Shown here piece after piece: positions 36,850 through 48,559 of a stretch of DNA of 64,000 bases. Both the position numbers and the translations under genes were made by a program. The DNA is taken from positions 1,885,501 to 1,949,500 of the forward strand of contig JACAAK010000010.1 in NCBI GenBank assembly GCA_025093985.1, read 5' to 3'. How positions within the stretch are numbered: position 1 is the first letter of the stretch; each line of letters opens with the position of its first letter. Below the pieces are notes generated by a model. It was given only the letters and a program-made list of their open reading frames with translations, searched no databases and was not told where the DNA came from. This stretch comes from Calvatia gigantea. Taxonomy: Eukaryota; Basidiomycota; Agaricomycetes; Agaricales; Lycoperdaceae.

Positions 36850-37090
36850 TTAATTGGGTCGCGGACCGTGATGAGCAGACATCCATATATGTAACTTGCT
36901 TTCGTGCCGCATTCACCTTTCAACTGTGGATTGACGCCTTATGCCGGGGTCTTGGAGTGGACAGGATCTTCTTCCCGGTTACCATTCCAGCTTTCCTGCA
37001 GTTGAACATTGTCTTCTGAAGATTTTGTCTCCCAGTATTTGTACATGCATGAGGTAAGGGCCAGTCCGACCAGAGAATAATAAATTAGTA
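36850..37090 (+). repeat. 3' flank of K3 shared with K2
   Basis: Similar to 31190-31430, including GATGAGCAGACATCC and CAGGATCTTCTTCCCGGTT. The shared flank shows that whole segments, not only coding exons, were duplicated. Confidence 0.65.
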
Positions 37091-37125
37091 CGTGTTCCCG
37101 CAACCTCATGTGGGCAAGTCCAAGT

Positions 37126-38880
37126 TTATAGCACCACGGGGTGATGTACCTCGGCAAGAATCTCCCCAACCTTGACCACGTCGATGTTGATGTCCGAGTT
37201 CTTCCCAAGCAGTACCTGAAGATATCGGCTCTCCCGCAAAAACCTAGCCTGGGCCTCTCCCTCAGGCTCCGTATCCACCAACCCTTCCAATTCAAGTCGT
37301 TGCAAGATTTGGTCGCATGTTGGTCGTTCTCCAGGCTTAGCCGACCAGCACCAGTTCATCAGCTCCCACATGTTATTATCGACCCCATCCAAGACATCCG
37401 ACTCAATGTTTCCGGTACCTTCAGCAGGAGGTTTACCTTCAATAAGCCGCCGGATGATCTGGAAGTCCATAGTGCACTCGTGGAACGGCAGCTTTCGGGT
37501 GAGAACCTATTTTCAAAACTGCGCTCAGTGGTCTCTAAGTTGTAACAGGGCATCAGAACGTACTTCGTAGCAGACACACCCAAAAGCCCAGACATCACTC
37601 GCTCGACTTGGATTTTCACCCTCCCCAAGTAACTCGGGAGCTGCCCATCGAGTCGAACGGGCAACTACCCCACCTGTCGTGTGTGTGAATCCTAGAGTTC
37701 TGTCTGTCCAGGATGGTTGATATCCCAAAGTCGGTGATACAAGCACTCCAAAAATCATTTACAAGAATGTTCATCTATGCAATGAGGGTATGGGTGAGTT
37801 ATATTTCGCCCAAGGCGGTGTTAGGTGTCAGACTTACCCCCTTGAGATCAGCATGAATGATGTTTTCATCGTGAAGGTATTTCAGACCGTTGGCAATATC
37901 ACGAATCTAACAGCTTCTTGGTCAATATTATGGCAAATTGACCGCGAAAACAACAAACTAACAAAAGGTTTCCGAGGTACAGCTGCATTCCGTTCTAGGT
38001 ACGTCAACAATGTTGCCATTGTTCATCCATGGTGACACAAGACAAATCGTTCTCTGGGTGTCGTCAAGATAGAAGATTCCATAGAAGGGAATAATGTTCG
38101 GGTGATGAAGTTGTCCCCATAAAACTGCTTCCTTCGCGTAGATCTAGTGATATGAGCAGCGATTTTAGTTCGATCACAAATCCGGATCAGTGAACCGAGA
38201 TGAACCTTTAGCAATTTGTCTAGTTGGGATCGCTGAGGCACTCGAATGACCTTCAGACAAAGTTCAAAGTTGTCGAAGCGTCCCTTGTGTATATCGCAGA
38301 ATCCCCCACTGTCCTCGCGGGATTGATAAACTATGTCCCTCAGCACATACCAGCGGGGGTAGAGCATTGAGGACCCAGAAAGTTTACAAAGCACGATAAG
38401 TATGTGTTTGCGCAACCATGGTACCTGGGAGGGCGTCCGCTGTTGTAGCACCTGTTGTTGATGGGACGCCAGTAAATTAAGCAAGAGTGGGCGGATTCGA
38501 GATAAGGCTACGTACCCAGTACAAAAAGTCAATCAGCGTCTGGGCGTGATCCCCTCTCAGTTGCTGCAAAGCCTTCCTTTTCTCAGGGGCCTTTAATATG
38601 CTTGCCAGTTGATCCAACAAAGCATCCACTAAAACCTATTAGAGGTGGTATGTTTAAAAGTTTGAAGATCTATTGGCTTTGCTATCTGGCGGAAGCACTG
38701 GCCGAAAGCAAGATGTAACAGTCACCTTTTCTTGCTCTCCCCGCATGAATTCCGCTCGTATTTGCTGGCTGCCATTGGGCTGTATGGAAAGCAAGCCCTC
38801 GTGGCTAGCTCCAACTGCTACGTGAGCCCTTCTGGTGGGCGTCGGATATTGATGATCGGGACGCAAGGAATTGAGTTCTC
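37126..38880 (-). CDS. TKL-type kinase K3, without helical bundle, two frame breaks
   Basis: The linker-kinase block is present: ALQQLRGDHAQTLIDFLYW, LYPRWYVLRDIVYQ, SGGFCDIHKG, LCLKVIR with the beta-3 lysine, IIHADLKGMNIL and ITDFGIST. The C-terminal tail has GKNSDINIDVVKVGEILAE. Two extra bases break the frame, near 38006 (after NGNIV) and near 37711 (after DFGIST). Both exons otherwise fit the family, so errors are likely. The 5' exon (about 38725-38880) ends in AEFMRGEQEK, equivalent to AELAPDGQK in K4. Instead of the helical bundle, a Sin3-PAH gene lies directly upstream on the same strand. No independent start codon is obvious, so a fusion with that gene is possible. Confidence 0.65.
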
Positions 38881-39061
38881 CTGTGTCAGTCAAATCGTGA
38901 CGTACCTTTGCCCTTTTCGCCTGTGGTACGACTTGTCACTTGGTGTTTGTGCGGGGAGATCATGCAGAGGAACTGAACGCCCACCGTTGAAACCGCAAGA
39001 GGCTTTAGCACTGGCGGTAGTCCAGACGTTGACTCTTCTTCCCTGGGGTGTTTGTTCTGCT

Positions 39062-39518
39062 TCAATGATTGTGGTTCTCCGTCGGATACCACGGTTGGAC
39101 TCGAGGTGGTATTCTGAATGGCACGGTCGATCTGCGTATTACTCCGCATTTTGCCTTCCGTGTTGCCACAAGGATGGTGTTGGGGTCGGAGGGGTCGGAG
39201 GGGTCGGCGGAAATCTTGATGTTATAGCCCACAAGCAGGCAGGTGTTGAAGCCTTCCATGAGATGGGGATGTCCAACGAAAAGTTTCGAAACATGATAAA
39301 TGACACTCAGTATGTCGATGCTGTTTGCAGAGAATGGAGTAATGGGAGGGAATATTGAGAATGGGAAAAGGTGAGTAAAGCTGGAGCGCTCACCTCTGTT
39401 TCTTAAAATCCTTCAAGATATCCAGAAGCTGGTTGTACACTTCTGGTGTCTTTGCGTACTGGGCCTTGACTGCATCGAGATAACTCTCTGCGTCAGTGAC
39501 ATTGAGGGGTTCACTCAT
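39062..39518 (-). CDS. Short Sin3-type PAH-domain protein
   Basis: Two exons (39394-39518, 39062-39320; intron 73 nt) encode 127 residues. The N-terminal 65 residues form one paired amphipathic helix domain: DAESYLDAVKAQYAKTPEVY, LLDILKDFKKQ across the intron, then VSKLFVGHPHLMEGFN and LLVGYNI. In Sin3 such domains bind repressor peptides and link them to the histone deacetylase complex; full Sin3 has several and is over 1000 residues, so this is a short single-PAH protein. After an SDPSDPSDP repeat the sequence becomes basic and ends. In Sin3 relatives a further Ser/Thr segment follows; here a similar segment (NTQIDRAIQNT) lies in another frame just after, so the C-terminus may be mis-framed. 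The start is the ATG directly before the domain; in-frame upstream ATGs exist. Confidence 0.8.
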
Positions 39519-40549
39519 CTTCGAGAGCGTTGCAGCTCTGTCTTCCTGAGAAGGGCGTGTCCCTGGTTCCGGAATGTGAGGTTTTCTCTTTATGAACGAG
39601 AGCAGTGAGTGGACAGGGGAGGAGAGGAGGTATAAGGGCCGGATCGAATCGAGCAATTGAGGCGCCCTCGTGAGCGAGCGGGTGTTCCTAAGTAATCAGT
39701 ACTAGTGGTGACCATCAACTGTTCCCAGCAGTCACCTCACCTTGCAGACCACTCATCTGAAGCTTTAAAGGGCAGTTGCACTGGTTCCATAACCTTTGCT
39801 GTGGTCACTGCCAATCCATTCCTGATGCTATTAAAAAATAGTGCCACTTCACTGCCCCATGATCCCCCAAACCCCGAGTCTAGCGCTCTTCGAATTTCGC
39901 CTCTAGGGTCTCGCAACATTATCACAGCCACACCGCCGCAACCTTTCTAATGTTACAGGCCCGCAAGTGGTATTACCCCAAATGGAAGTGGACCAGCTTC
40001 GATGTCCACACCTAACCGCTTTCAGGGTCTCTCCAATATGCCAAAAGCACTTGGAGAGAAATTGGACCCAACTGGACCCGTTCATTGTTGCCAAGTATTT
40101 CGAATGATACCTCCCCACCTCTAATGACAGACGAGCTCCCCCCACCTATTCCCTCCTGCAACCGAACGAGCTATCACACTCTGTCCGTTCTCTTCGCTAG
40201 AATCGTATACTTCCCGGGTCTCGTGTATCTCTGAGTTCTCCTCTCGCAGACTCCGTTTATAATGATGGGTCAAGTAAAATAGCAGCGCCTAATAAGCCTT
40301 GACGGACGAGCTTCAATAGTGAACACATTTTGTGCTAAGTCATGGATCCAGAGACCAAAAAAAGTGAGATTTAGCGTGACGTTCAGATGGCCTGAATTGA
40401 ACGGTGTTCTCAACTACCACCAACGAGCCCCACTGCATGGCTGCACGGAAATGTAGGGCGTAGGAAGGATTGTTTTGGAACAGCTCGAGAAAGGTAGCAG
40501 TCGTGCCTGCACTTTATCAATGCCGCATTTCAGAGCTATACGTCTCATG
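39519..40549. other. Region without a recognisable gene
   Basis: Upstream region of the PAH gene and 3' flank of K4. Short frames only. Confidence 0.5.
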
Positions 40550-43075
40550 TCAGTAATGCAGACTCGCAAAAATCAGTGCATCACACACCTCGGCGAGGAT
40601 TTCGCCAACCTCGGCCATGTCAATTTTGATGTCTGAGTTCTTCCCGACAATAAGCTGCAAGTATCGGCTTTCTTGTACAAACCTAGCTTGAGCTTCATCC
40701 TCGGGTTCAGTGTTCACTGATCCCTCCAGTTCAAGCCGTCGGCATATTTGTTCGCATGCTGGTCGTTCACCAGGTTCAAAGGACCAGCACAAGTTCATTA
40801 GTTCCCACATGTCGTCGTCGATGGCGTCCAAATCGTCCGGGCTGGCCATTTCACCGCGTTGAGCGGGTGGTTTGCTCTCCACAAGCTTCCAGATGATTTG
40901 AGAGTCCATGCTGCACTCATGGAACGGCAGCTTTCGGGAAAGAATCTGTTTCAAGCGTTGTCTAGTGTTCCCTATCGTGTCAGGGATGGACGTACCTCGT
41001 AACAAACACACCCTAAAGCCCAGATGTCACTCGCCCGACTAGGTTTTACGCCCTCCTTGACCGATTCAGGGGCTGCCCATCGAATTGAACGGCCAATCAC
41101 GTCCCCTGTCGTGTGTGTGAATCCCAACGTCCTGTCTGTCCAAATAGTTGATATTCCGAAGTCGGTAATGCAAGCTCTTCCAGAATCGTTTACGAGGATG
41201 TTCACCTACAGGTGGCCGTGAGCTATAGTCCCTCAATACAGTTCAAGTGTCACACTCACCCCCTTGAGATCAGCGTGGATAATATTTTCGTCGTGAAGAT
41301 ATTTCAAACCACTGGCAATGTCACAAATCTAACATCTGGGTCAATGGGGCAAATTGGCTGTAAGAATGACAGAATTACCAAAGGCTTGCGAGGTACGGCT
41401 GCGTTCCGTTGCAGGTACGCGACAATATTGCCGTTGTTCATCCACGGAGATACTAAGGCAAATATCTTTCTGTGCATCGTCAAGATAAAAGATTCCGTAG
41501 AAGGGTGTGATATTCGGGTGATGGAGCTGTCCCCACAAGATCGCTTCCTTGGCGTAAATCTGATACATAATGTGACTGGAGTTCAGAGCGTGAGCGCCGG
41601 ATTGCTAGACGGAGAAGCACCTTCAGCATCCTGTCCAACTGGAATCGTTGAGGCCGAATGACCTTCAGACATAGGTCTAAGGTGTCAAAACGTCCCTTGT
41701 ATATGTCACAGAACCCTCCACTGTCCTCGCGAGATTCATACACTATATCCCTCAACACATACCAGCGAGGGTAGAGCGTAGAGGCTCCGGAAAGGTTACG
41801 GAGGACGATGAGCACGTGCTTGCGAAGCCATGGCACCTGGGGATTTGCCAGGGGTTGTAACAATACCTGTTGCAGAGAAGACGGCAAGAAATAATTGGGT
41901 CGGATTTGGCGAGCCCGAGACGAGTGTGCTTACCGAGTACAAAAAGTCAATGAGTAATTGAGCGCGATCATCTTTCAATTCTTGCAAAGCCTTCCTTTTT
42001 GTAGAGCTCCTCAATACACCCGCAAGTTGAGCCAATAGAGCCTCAACCAAGACCTATTGGAGGTAACGCATTTGAGCATTTTGGACACAACGCAATCGAA
42101 GACAGATAAACTTTGGTGGCCTCAAACCTCAGGATGTCCTTGAGTGTGTACCAAACTCTTCACAGAACAGGCTTCCTAGCTTCCCCGTAGGGGCACAAGG
42201 TTTGGAGGGAAACAAGAAGAAGAATTTGGACCCCAACAAAAGCGAGGATATGACAATCACCTTTTGCCCATCTGGTGCCAACTCTGCCAGAATTCTCTGG
42301 CTATCTTCGAACTGCGCAGGAAGGGATTCTCCGCCAAGGACCTCTTCGCCAGGCGATTCGGTGAGCACTTCCTTGGCATCCTGCTCCTCGACCCTTGTGG
42401 AGTCCTGGCGAGCTGGTACGCGGGCGCAGTTCGAGGAACCGGTTGACCACAGACGTATAAATCAGAACCCGCCGAAACAGCTCTTGAGCCCTTGTTCCCG
42501 TCGCACTGCTCGGTTTAGGGAAGATGCGAGTCTTGGACAAATACCTCATCACCGCAAGGGAGTTGTCTAGCTCCTGGTGGAAACGTTCCATTTCTCTTTC
42601 TATGTCATTTCTGCGCACTGGAATAGAAGCTGTTGGTGCATCAGAAACAACGGTCACAGGACACGCTTACACAATTGGATGGCGAAATTCCAACCTGACC
42701 ACCTTTGAACGTGTTCCAAAATCTCCTTCATTAACCTGTATCTTATCTTAGTTCCGCCAGCCAAGCCGCGCCGGACAAAACTCACACAACAGACTCCCGA
42801 AGCAACTTTTCTAGCAGATCACTCCATAAACGTGATTGAGAGGCTTCATCCAACAGGGTGACTAGCTCTCCGCTCTTTTTCCCTAACATCTTCACGTTAT
42901 TCTAAAGCAAATCAGAGTCCCACCGCCCCGAGCTGAAAGACCGGACACACCTTCTTCACAGTCACCTGTCTGCAAGATTCCACTATTCCAGAGGCCAGCC
43001 TAGCTAGAAAGGAAATCAGTTTCCTAAGACTTAAAGAGAATGGAAAGTATCACCAAGCTCTTGCGTTACAGACAT
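40550..43075 (-). CDS. Helical bundle - TKL kinase K4, one frame break
   Basis: The start exon MSVTQEL is followed by ARLASGIVESCRQVTVKK, NNVKMLGKKSGELVTLLDEA, LMKEILEHVQRWSGWNFAIQ and NDIEREMERFHQELDNSLAV: four or five amphipathic helices on separate small exons, resembling the MLKL/HeLo-type bundle. The linker contains ALQELKDDRAQLLIDFLYS. The kinase has SGGFCDIYKG, LCLKVIR, HPNITPFYGIFYL, IIHADLKGVNIL and ITDFGIST, so all catalytic residues are kept. The tail has GKNSDIKIDMAEVGEILAE. Near 41455 one extra T (CCTTAGT for CCTAGT) breaks the frame in the hinge region of the kinase; the rest is open. Signalling or cell-death control is inferred from the domain order only. The closest relative is pseudogene K2, which shares the 5' flank. 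Confidence 0.75.
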
Positions 43076-44545
43076 GATAGCAAGGTTGAAGGAGAGAAGT
43101 GCAGCACGGGGTTTGTCATCCGAGGAGACTGGATATCACCGGATAAAGACGCGCATCGGGCGCTCAATATATACATCCACTGGAGCCTGTCAAAACATGA
43201 TTTTTCGAACGCAAACACATTGCCCGTGCGAAATGTCGTTCTCATTTGTCTGCAACGAAGGTGTTGTGACCGATTGATGGTGAAGGATTGCGAACCATTA
43301 GGCTAGTTCTAAAATTAACCTTGGCGTTTTCTCCCTTCCCCTTCAGAAACATATGAGAATTTCGACCGTATCTGTCTCAGGGGAGTTTCTGGGTCGGTCA
43401 AGTGATAATATGTTCCAAATGATAAAACACACATCAACGTGGAGCTCGCTCGGTTCCGTGCCTGCCTTCAAGATTTGGAGCTTCCTGCGCCTCGCCAATG
43501 GCACACCTTTCACCAAGTCGGCGACAGAAACACCTAGGGAGTCAGGCGGGGAGAGGAACTCTTTGCTTGGTTTGATCGGTTGTTTACATATCGTATTTTC
43601 CGTGGTGAGACGCGTCCAGTGATAATGGTTACATATTCACGTCCACTACGAATCCAAGGTGGGGGGAAGGAGATCGCCTGTGTATCTGCTCTGAGAGGAA
43701 AAGAGCGACATCGGCGGGAGTAGAGGGAGTGGCGCAACACTGACACAATCCAGGAGCCCGTACTTTGTTCGTATGCGTCGCACTCTCTTAATGAATATAT
43801 AAGCAACGCAGGCCGCCAACGCAACGCAATGCCTATCAACCCCGCAACGACCCCCTAGAAGAAATAAACAGAATCATCTGTAACAAAGAGTCAGAATTGG
43901 TTCACACAACGAGAATAAACGAGATGACCGACCCCAAATCCTATATTCCGGCCTCAATTTTAATCTCCTAGCCATTTAACATTGATATGGCAATGTCGGG
44001 CGACTATCGCCAGTCCTAGTCGCGCGTCTACTTGAAGCAAGTTCACAGGACGTGTTGTTCCAAAGCAAAGTAGACGCCCTTCAAGATAATGGTGCTTTCA
44101 GGCCCAGGCACCCACAAATGAGAGTTCAAAAGAGAAATGGAGGCAGGTGCAGGGATGAAACGAACAAAATATCTAATTAGGTAATTAATCATTGCGGGCC
44201 GAAATCGTGGTCAACCACTTTGAATCAAGGCCCCGATGGAGATGCCACCGCCCATTTGAAGAATCCGTTCAGTATAAATCAACGCCGGGGTAGCACTTGG
44301 GGCATGAGACACGGGGCACATCGAATTAAGGCCGGATTCGGCCGTGGCCAAGAAAATAAATGTTTTTTTAGGAAAGAACCAAGAGGAAAATTACTGTTGC
44401 CGCCTACTAGAGTACAATTAATATAATGCCTAAAAAACTAACAGAGCGAAAGAAACAGAGATCATAACTATCTGGTGGGGGTCACTACGTTCGTCAGAAC
44501 CAAAGCATGTATTATCATATTAAAGCTAGGTAAATCAATCCGACG
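43076..44545. other. Intergenic region with 5' flank shared between K4 and K2
   Basis: The first 300 bases resemble 33904-34250 upstream of K2. No gene recognised. Confidence 0.5.
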
Positions 44546-46898
44546 TTAGCCCTCAATAGTTTGAAATATGAGCGTGAGACGTACTTCAGCGAGGACTTCT
44601 TGGACCTTGACCAAATCGACGGTGGTAAATGGGTTATCCTCCATTGAGAATAATGTACATTGATTCCCTTGTCCAGGCCCCGTTTGACCTTGGTCGGCAA
44701 GGTTTCCATCCTCACCGACTGTTACCCCAAGTTCAAATTCCTGTAATATACCCTGACATGTCGCTCTTTCTCTGGGTTCAAGAGACCAACACCGATTCAT
44801 TAAGTTCCACATTGCGTCGCCAACTACATCTGGACTGTTTGAGTCAATATCCTCACCGGCTTGTGCCGGCCTTTCGCCGTCGAGTAACTTTCGGACGATC
44901 TGGTAATCCCGGGAACACTCGTGGAACGGTAGTCTCCCAGTAAGAACCTACATCACAACGCTCCATTGCATCCTACAAAAATGGGAAAATTGTGGACACG
45001 TACTTCATAGCAAACACACCCAAAAGCCCATATATCACTCGCTTGACTGGGAAGGGCGCCTTCTTCAAACAATTCTGGGGCAGCCCAACGAATTGAACCG
45101 TCGACGGTTCCGCTCGTCATGTATGCGAAGCCTAGTGTCCTGTCCGTCCAGATGGCCGAGAGACCGAAATCCGTTATACAAGCCCTCCCAGAATCATTTA
45201 CAAGAATATTCGCCTAGACACAGGAAGGGACAGTAAGTTACATAGTTTGGCAAGAGAGTTTACCGCATTAAACTTGCCCCTTTGAGGTCACCGTGAATCA
45301 CGTTTTCATCGTGAAGGTATCTCAGGCCATTGGCAATATCAGAAATCTAAAGGTTTCTGAGTGAGGTGGACAGCTGAAAGAAGCATGAACTGACGAAGGG
45401 TTTACGATGCACAGTGGGATTCCGTCCCAGATATGCTACGAGGTTTCCGTTGTCCATCCAAGGGGTTACGAGGCAAATTTGCTTCCGGGTCGCATCTAGG
45501 TAATGGACGCCATAGAAGGGCACAACGTTGGCATGACGAAGCTGACCCCACAAAATCAATTCCTTGGCGTGAATCTAGAATATCGTCACCGTGAACCACC
45601 GTGAGATTCACAAACTCAATGTAACAATGAACGAAAAAAACCTTGAACATCTTATCCACCTGAGCTGGTTGATTTACCCGTACGATCTTCAAGCAAAGGT
45701 CGGCCCCATTGTGATTTCCTCTGTGTATGTCGCAGAACCCCCGGCCGGCGTCTTCGTATGGATGATGCGTTATATTCTTCAAGACGTACCAATGAGGGTA
45801 GAGCGTCGAGGCCTCTGCAAGTCGGCAGAGCGCAGCGAGAATAACTTTGCAAAGTTGTGGTTCCGGTGGGCGTCCCACTGGTTGTGAAAGTGCCTATCGT
45901 GACGACAAAATCAGCAATCCTCACGGAGCAAGACATAAACCGAGATGCCAGCACATACCGCGTACATGAAGTCAATCAGGAGTTGAGCCCGATCGTCGTT
46001 CTGTTCTTGCAGAGCCTTGCTTTTTTCAGGAATGCTCAACATATTCGACAGGGTGTTTAATGTCGAATCTATCGTGACCTATTACGAGGAATTTGCGTTG
46101 AGTATTTTGATTATTATCCGCGTTGAATCCGATTGGTCTCAATCAAAACCGTCAAGAGAACCATTAGGAGGCTTTTAGACCTCCTAACTGCACTACCTTG
46201 ACAGGTGGTACCAGGCCGAAAACATAAATCACCTTTGGTTCTTTCGACACAACAGACTCTGAAGCAGCACCGGACCTGAGCGGGTATGGGAAAAGGACCA
46301 CGACGAAGAGGAGCGTAAGCGAATGCGCACCTGATTGACCGAATTGCGGTGTCCAAATCCTGGTGGTGCCGTTCAATTTTTCGCTTCAAGCAAAGAATGG
46401 CTACTACATTAACATTATTCCATATTTTAATACCACGGTTGCTGATGGCGGCGAAGAGTCAGGGCAGCTACTCACACCACTGGACAACAGAACCCCGACT
46501 TGACCACTTTCGAATATGCTTCAGTATTCCTCTCAAAAGTCTGGCGTGCGTCCCATATCAATGGGGATCATGTCACCTTTCACCTTGTCCGAATAACTTA
46601 CGAACTAGTATCCTCAAGCCATGTCTGCGTTGCAGCACCCAAAGACTGAGACTCTTCCTGCAACAAGTTAACCAGCTGCATGCTCTTCTCCCCGAGCATT
46701 TTCATGCTGTGCTGTAAAGTGCATGTGGGTGAGGGGGGTCGGCTTTAAGTTGGCTATATGGTGATATCACACCTTTCTCACGGCCACATTTTCGCAGCAT
46801 CCGACAATCTCAGAGGCCAAAGTGACTAAAATGAAGTAAGTTGCCTGGGTTGCTCGAAACAAAAGCTCGGGATTACCTAGATCTGGTTTTCCGGACAT
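44546..46898 (-). CDS. Helical bundle - TKL kinase K5, complete
   Basis: Twelve exons (46877-46898, 46773-46825, 46602-46711, 46476-46540, 46331-46400, 46233-46275, 45959-46078, 45642-45893, 45395-45574, 45278-45346, 45004-45213, 44546-44947) join without any frame break to 531 residues. Residues 1-120 are helical: TLASEIVGCCENVAVRK, MKMLGEKSMQLVNLLQEE, LLRGILKHIRKWSS and RKIERHHQDLDTAIRSI, in the pattern of the MLKL/HeLo-type four-helix bundle. A helical linker (about 122-165) follows. The kinase has GRGFCDIHRG, LCLKIVR, HANVVPFYGVHYL, VIHGDLKGANIL and ITDFGLSA: Lys, catalytic Asp, Asn and DFG are all present. The catalytic-loop exon ends at a GC donor (GGG|GCAAGT), a GC-AG intron where paralogues have GT. 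A donor at the end of the last exon could add a short alternative tail. It is the best reference for the family. Confidence 0.85.
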
Positions 46899-47493
46899 GA
46901 TGAGAGTCAAAGAAGGGTTGTTAAACGTTGGTTCCTCGTGGAGTTAGTCACCATCTTATAGCCCGGTATGTGCATTAGAAGGCTGTGCGTATCCGCAGGC
47001 GTCAAATGACCAGTATATATAGCCTTGACGCAAGAGGCAGGCAAAGGATTCTTGCCATGGGCCGCAGGGTAGGAGAACAAGCTGCTTGCCCAGGTATTCC
47101 CGCTGCGTAAGGACCTGGCGCAGGCATTAGGCCTTCCTCTCCTGTATGGACAAGATGCAGGGTGTGCCGTGGTGTATCGGGTGTTGGAAATCACCGGAGA
47201 TAGGCGGTCAGACTGTCAACAGATAAAGAAGATACTTTGTTGGCGGTGAAAGCTTATTCCCCGAGGTGCTGTAAGTACTGTCCCCGCGAAGCATGTCATA
47301 CAAATTCTTCGTGCGAAATATCACGGGGTAGAAAGCTTTCCGAGGCCTGCACCCAGGTATGCTCATACACACGTCGTAAAGGAGACACAATAAATCAAAA
47401 ATACCTAAGAATTGGCACATCAGGAAAGCAGAAAGTACAAAAGCGAGTAAGTAGTGAGAAGAGCGAGAAAAGTTGGTATGCCAACCAACACAA
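46899..47493. other. Intergenic region between SPC2 and K5
   Basis: No gene recognised. It must hold the K5 promoter and the SPC2 terminator. Confidence 0.5.
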
Positions 47494-48559
47494 TTAAGCA
47501 TTTTTCCCATCCATAGCACTCTCCACTGCTTCCCCGACCCACCTCTCAAACGCCTCCTGGTCCATCGTTCCCTGGTCATCAAAGAATGAAGTATAACTCT
47601 GCGACACCCTCGTCTTGCCTTTTGCAAGTAGCGATTTACCGGCGTTGGTGGAGCGGAGGTATGAGATGGAAATTGTGTATGCGGGTGGTGTGGATGTCAG
47701 GTTGGTTTTGGTTGGTTTGATTGCGGGTTGGGTTTTGCCTGAGATGGTTACACGTTCGGTAATTATCTGGAAGATGGATTAGTAAATCGTGTTTAGCAGA
47801 TGGCCAAAAGTGGGAAACTGGGGGGTTGCTGTGCCATGAGAAGAGAGGGAGGTCTAAATGGGAAGAGGGAATGGAGAGTCCGGTTTCACGTGTCTTGTGG
47901 AGCCGTCCCAGTTTCGACATGCTCGGCTAGGAAGGTGGGTCCACTTACACGTTTCGAAAATGTCTTTCGCTTCCCCATGAAAACAGTATCTCCCTCAATA
48001 AAATACGCATATAACGTTTGTATCGTCGTCAATACGACGTACCTAAATCACTCATCAGATCACTGCACATAGCATACGAATAAGAATAGTAAATTGACTC
48101 ACATGATGACGCCAACCCAAACAACCGGCTTCGATTTTTCAAATTCCACTTTGTAGCCATACAATGCAGTTGCCGCTGCGACAAGAACACTCGACCAGCC
48201 CAATCCCAGCCGCACATCTGTATGTATATGGATCGGCTTGAACAAGTCCGGACGTGAGAGGTACTATTGCGTCAAGCCCAAAAACCCCACATCATTCATA
48301 ATCAGTTGTGTGCCCAAGCCAAGTTACGTCCTTCCAATTAGCAATTCCTAAACGCTTGAAAAACGGGTAGAAAACGTACGCGCTTGAGGGCATCATCACA
48401 AGCATTCTTCAGCTCTGTCAGATTTGCGTTGTTGACTTTAACCACGTCCCGCTCGCCGGACGGTATAGGGATAGCGAGGGGCCCTGTCGGCCTGTCCGGA
48501 GGCTCTGAAGTCGCCCGTTGTTGGTCGTTATTGCTCGCTCGCGTGGCGTCCTTGGCCAT
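47494..48559 (-). CDS. SPC2: Signal peptidase complex subunit 2
   Basis: Four exons (48380-48559, 48103-48263, 47949-48042, 47494-47766; introns 116, 60 and 182 nt) give 235 residues without frame break. After a polar N-terminus, residues about 35-60 hold VVKVNNANLTELKNACDDAL. Two membrane segments follow, VRLGLGWSSVLVAAATALYG and the VVWVGVIMYVVLTTIQTLYA stretch, as in SPC25. The C-terminal half is lumenal or cytosolic beta-rich sequence with YTISISYLRS and ends SAMDGKNA. The protein is an accessory subunit of the ER signal peptidase complex and helps link it to the Sec61 channel. The last intron is long and carries short pyrimidine-rich runs. Confidence 0.88.

Larger units (their letters stand above)
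33904..37125. other. Gene-poor region with one weak small-gene candidate
   Basis: A possible minus-strand gene lies at about 35160-35676. A first exon gives MHSDSNNDIASPKKPSTHSV and a GTAAGT donor. A coiled-coil-like exon (AVEAQDDVARYKGE, then NKLRDELVMIQ after an in-frame TGA) and an exon NWWFVKSKEAEAAAPTGTL follow. The TGA and missing domain recognition keep this a guess. The rest holds promoter sequence and repeats shared with other kinase flanks (34355-34470 and 36850-37090). Confidence 0.35.

Noticed and set aside
38732..39358. 208-codon plus-strand frame with a Gly/Val repeat
   Set aside because: It is antisense to the PAH exon 2 and the first K3 exon. The minus-strand reading has clear domains and splice sites; the repeat is the reverse of the SDPSDPSDP stretch.
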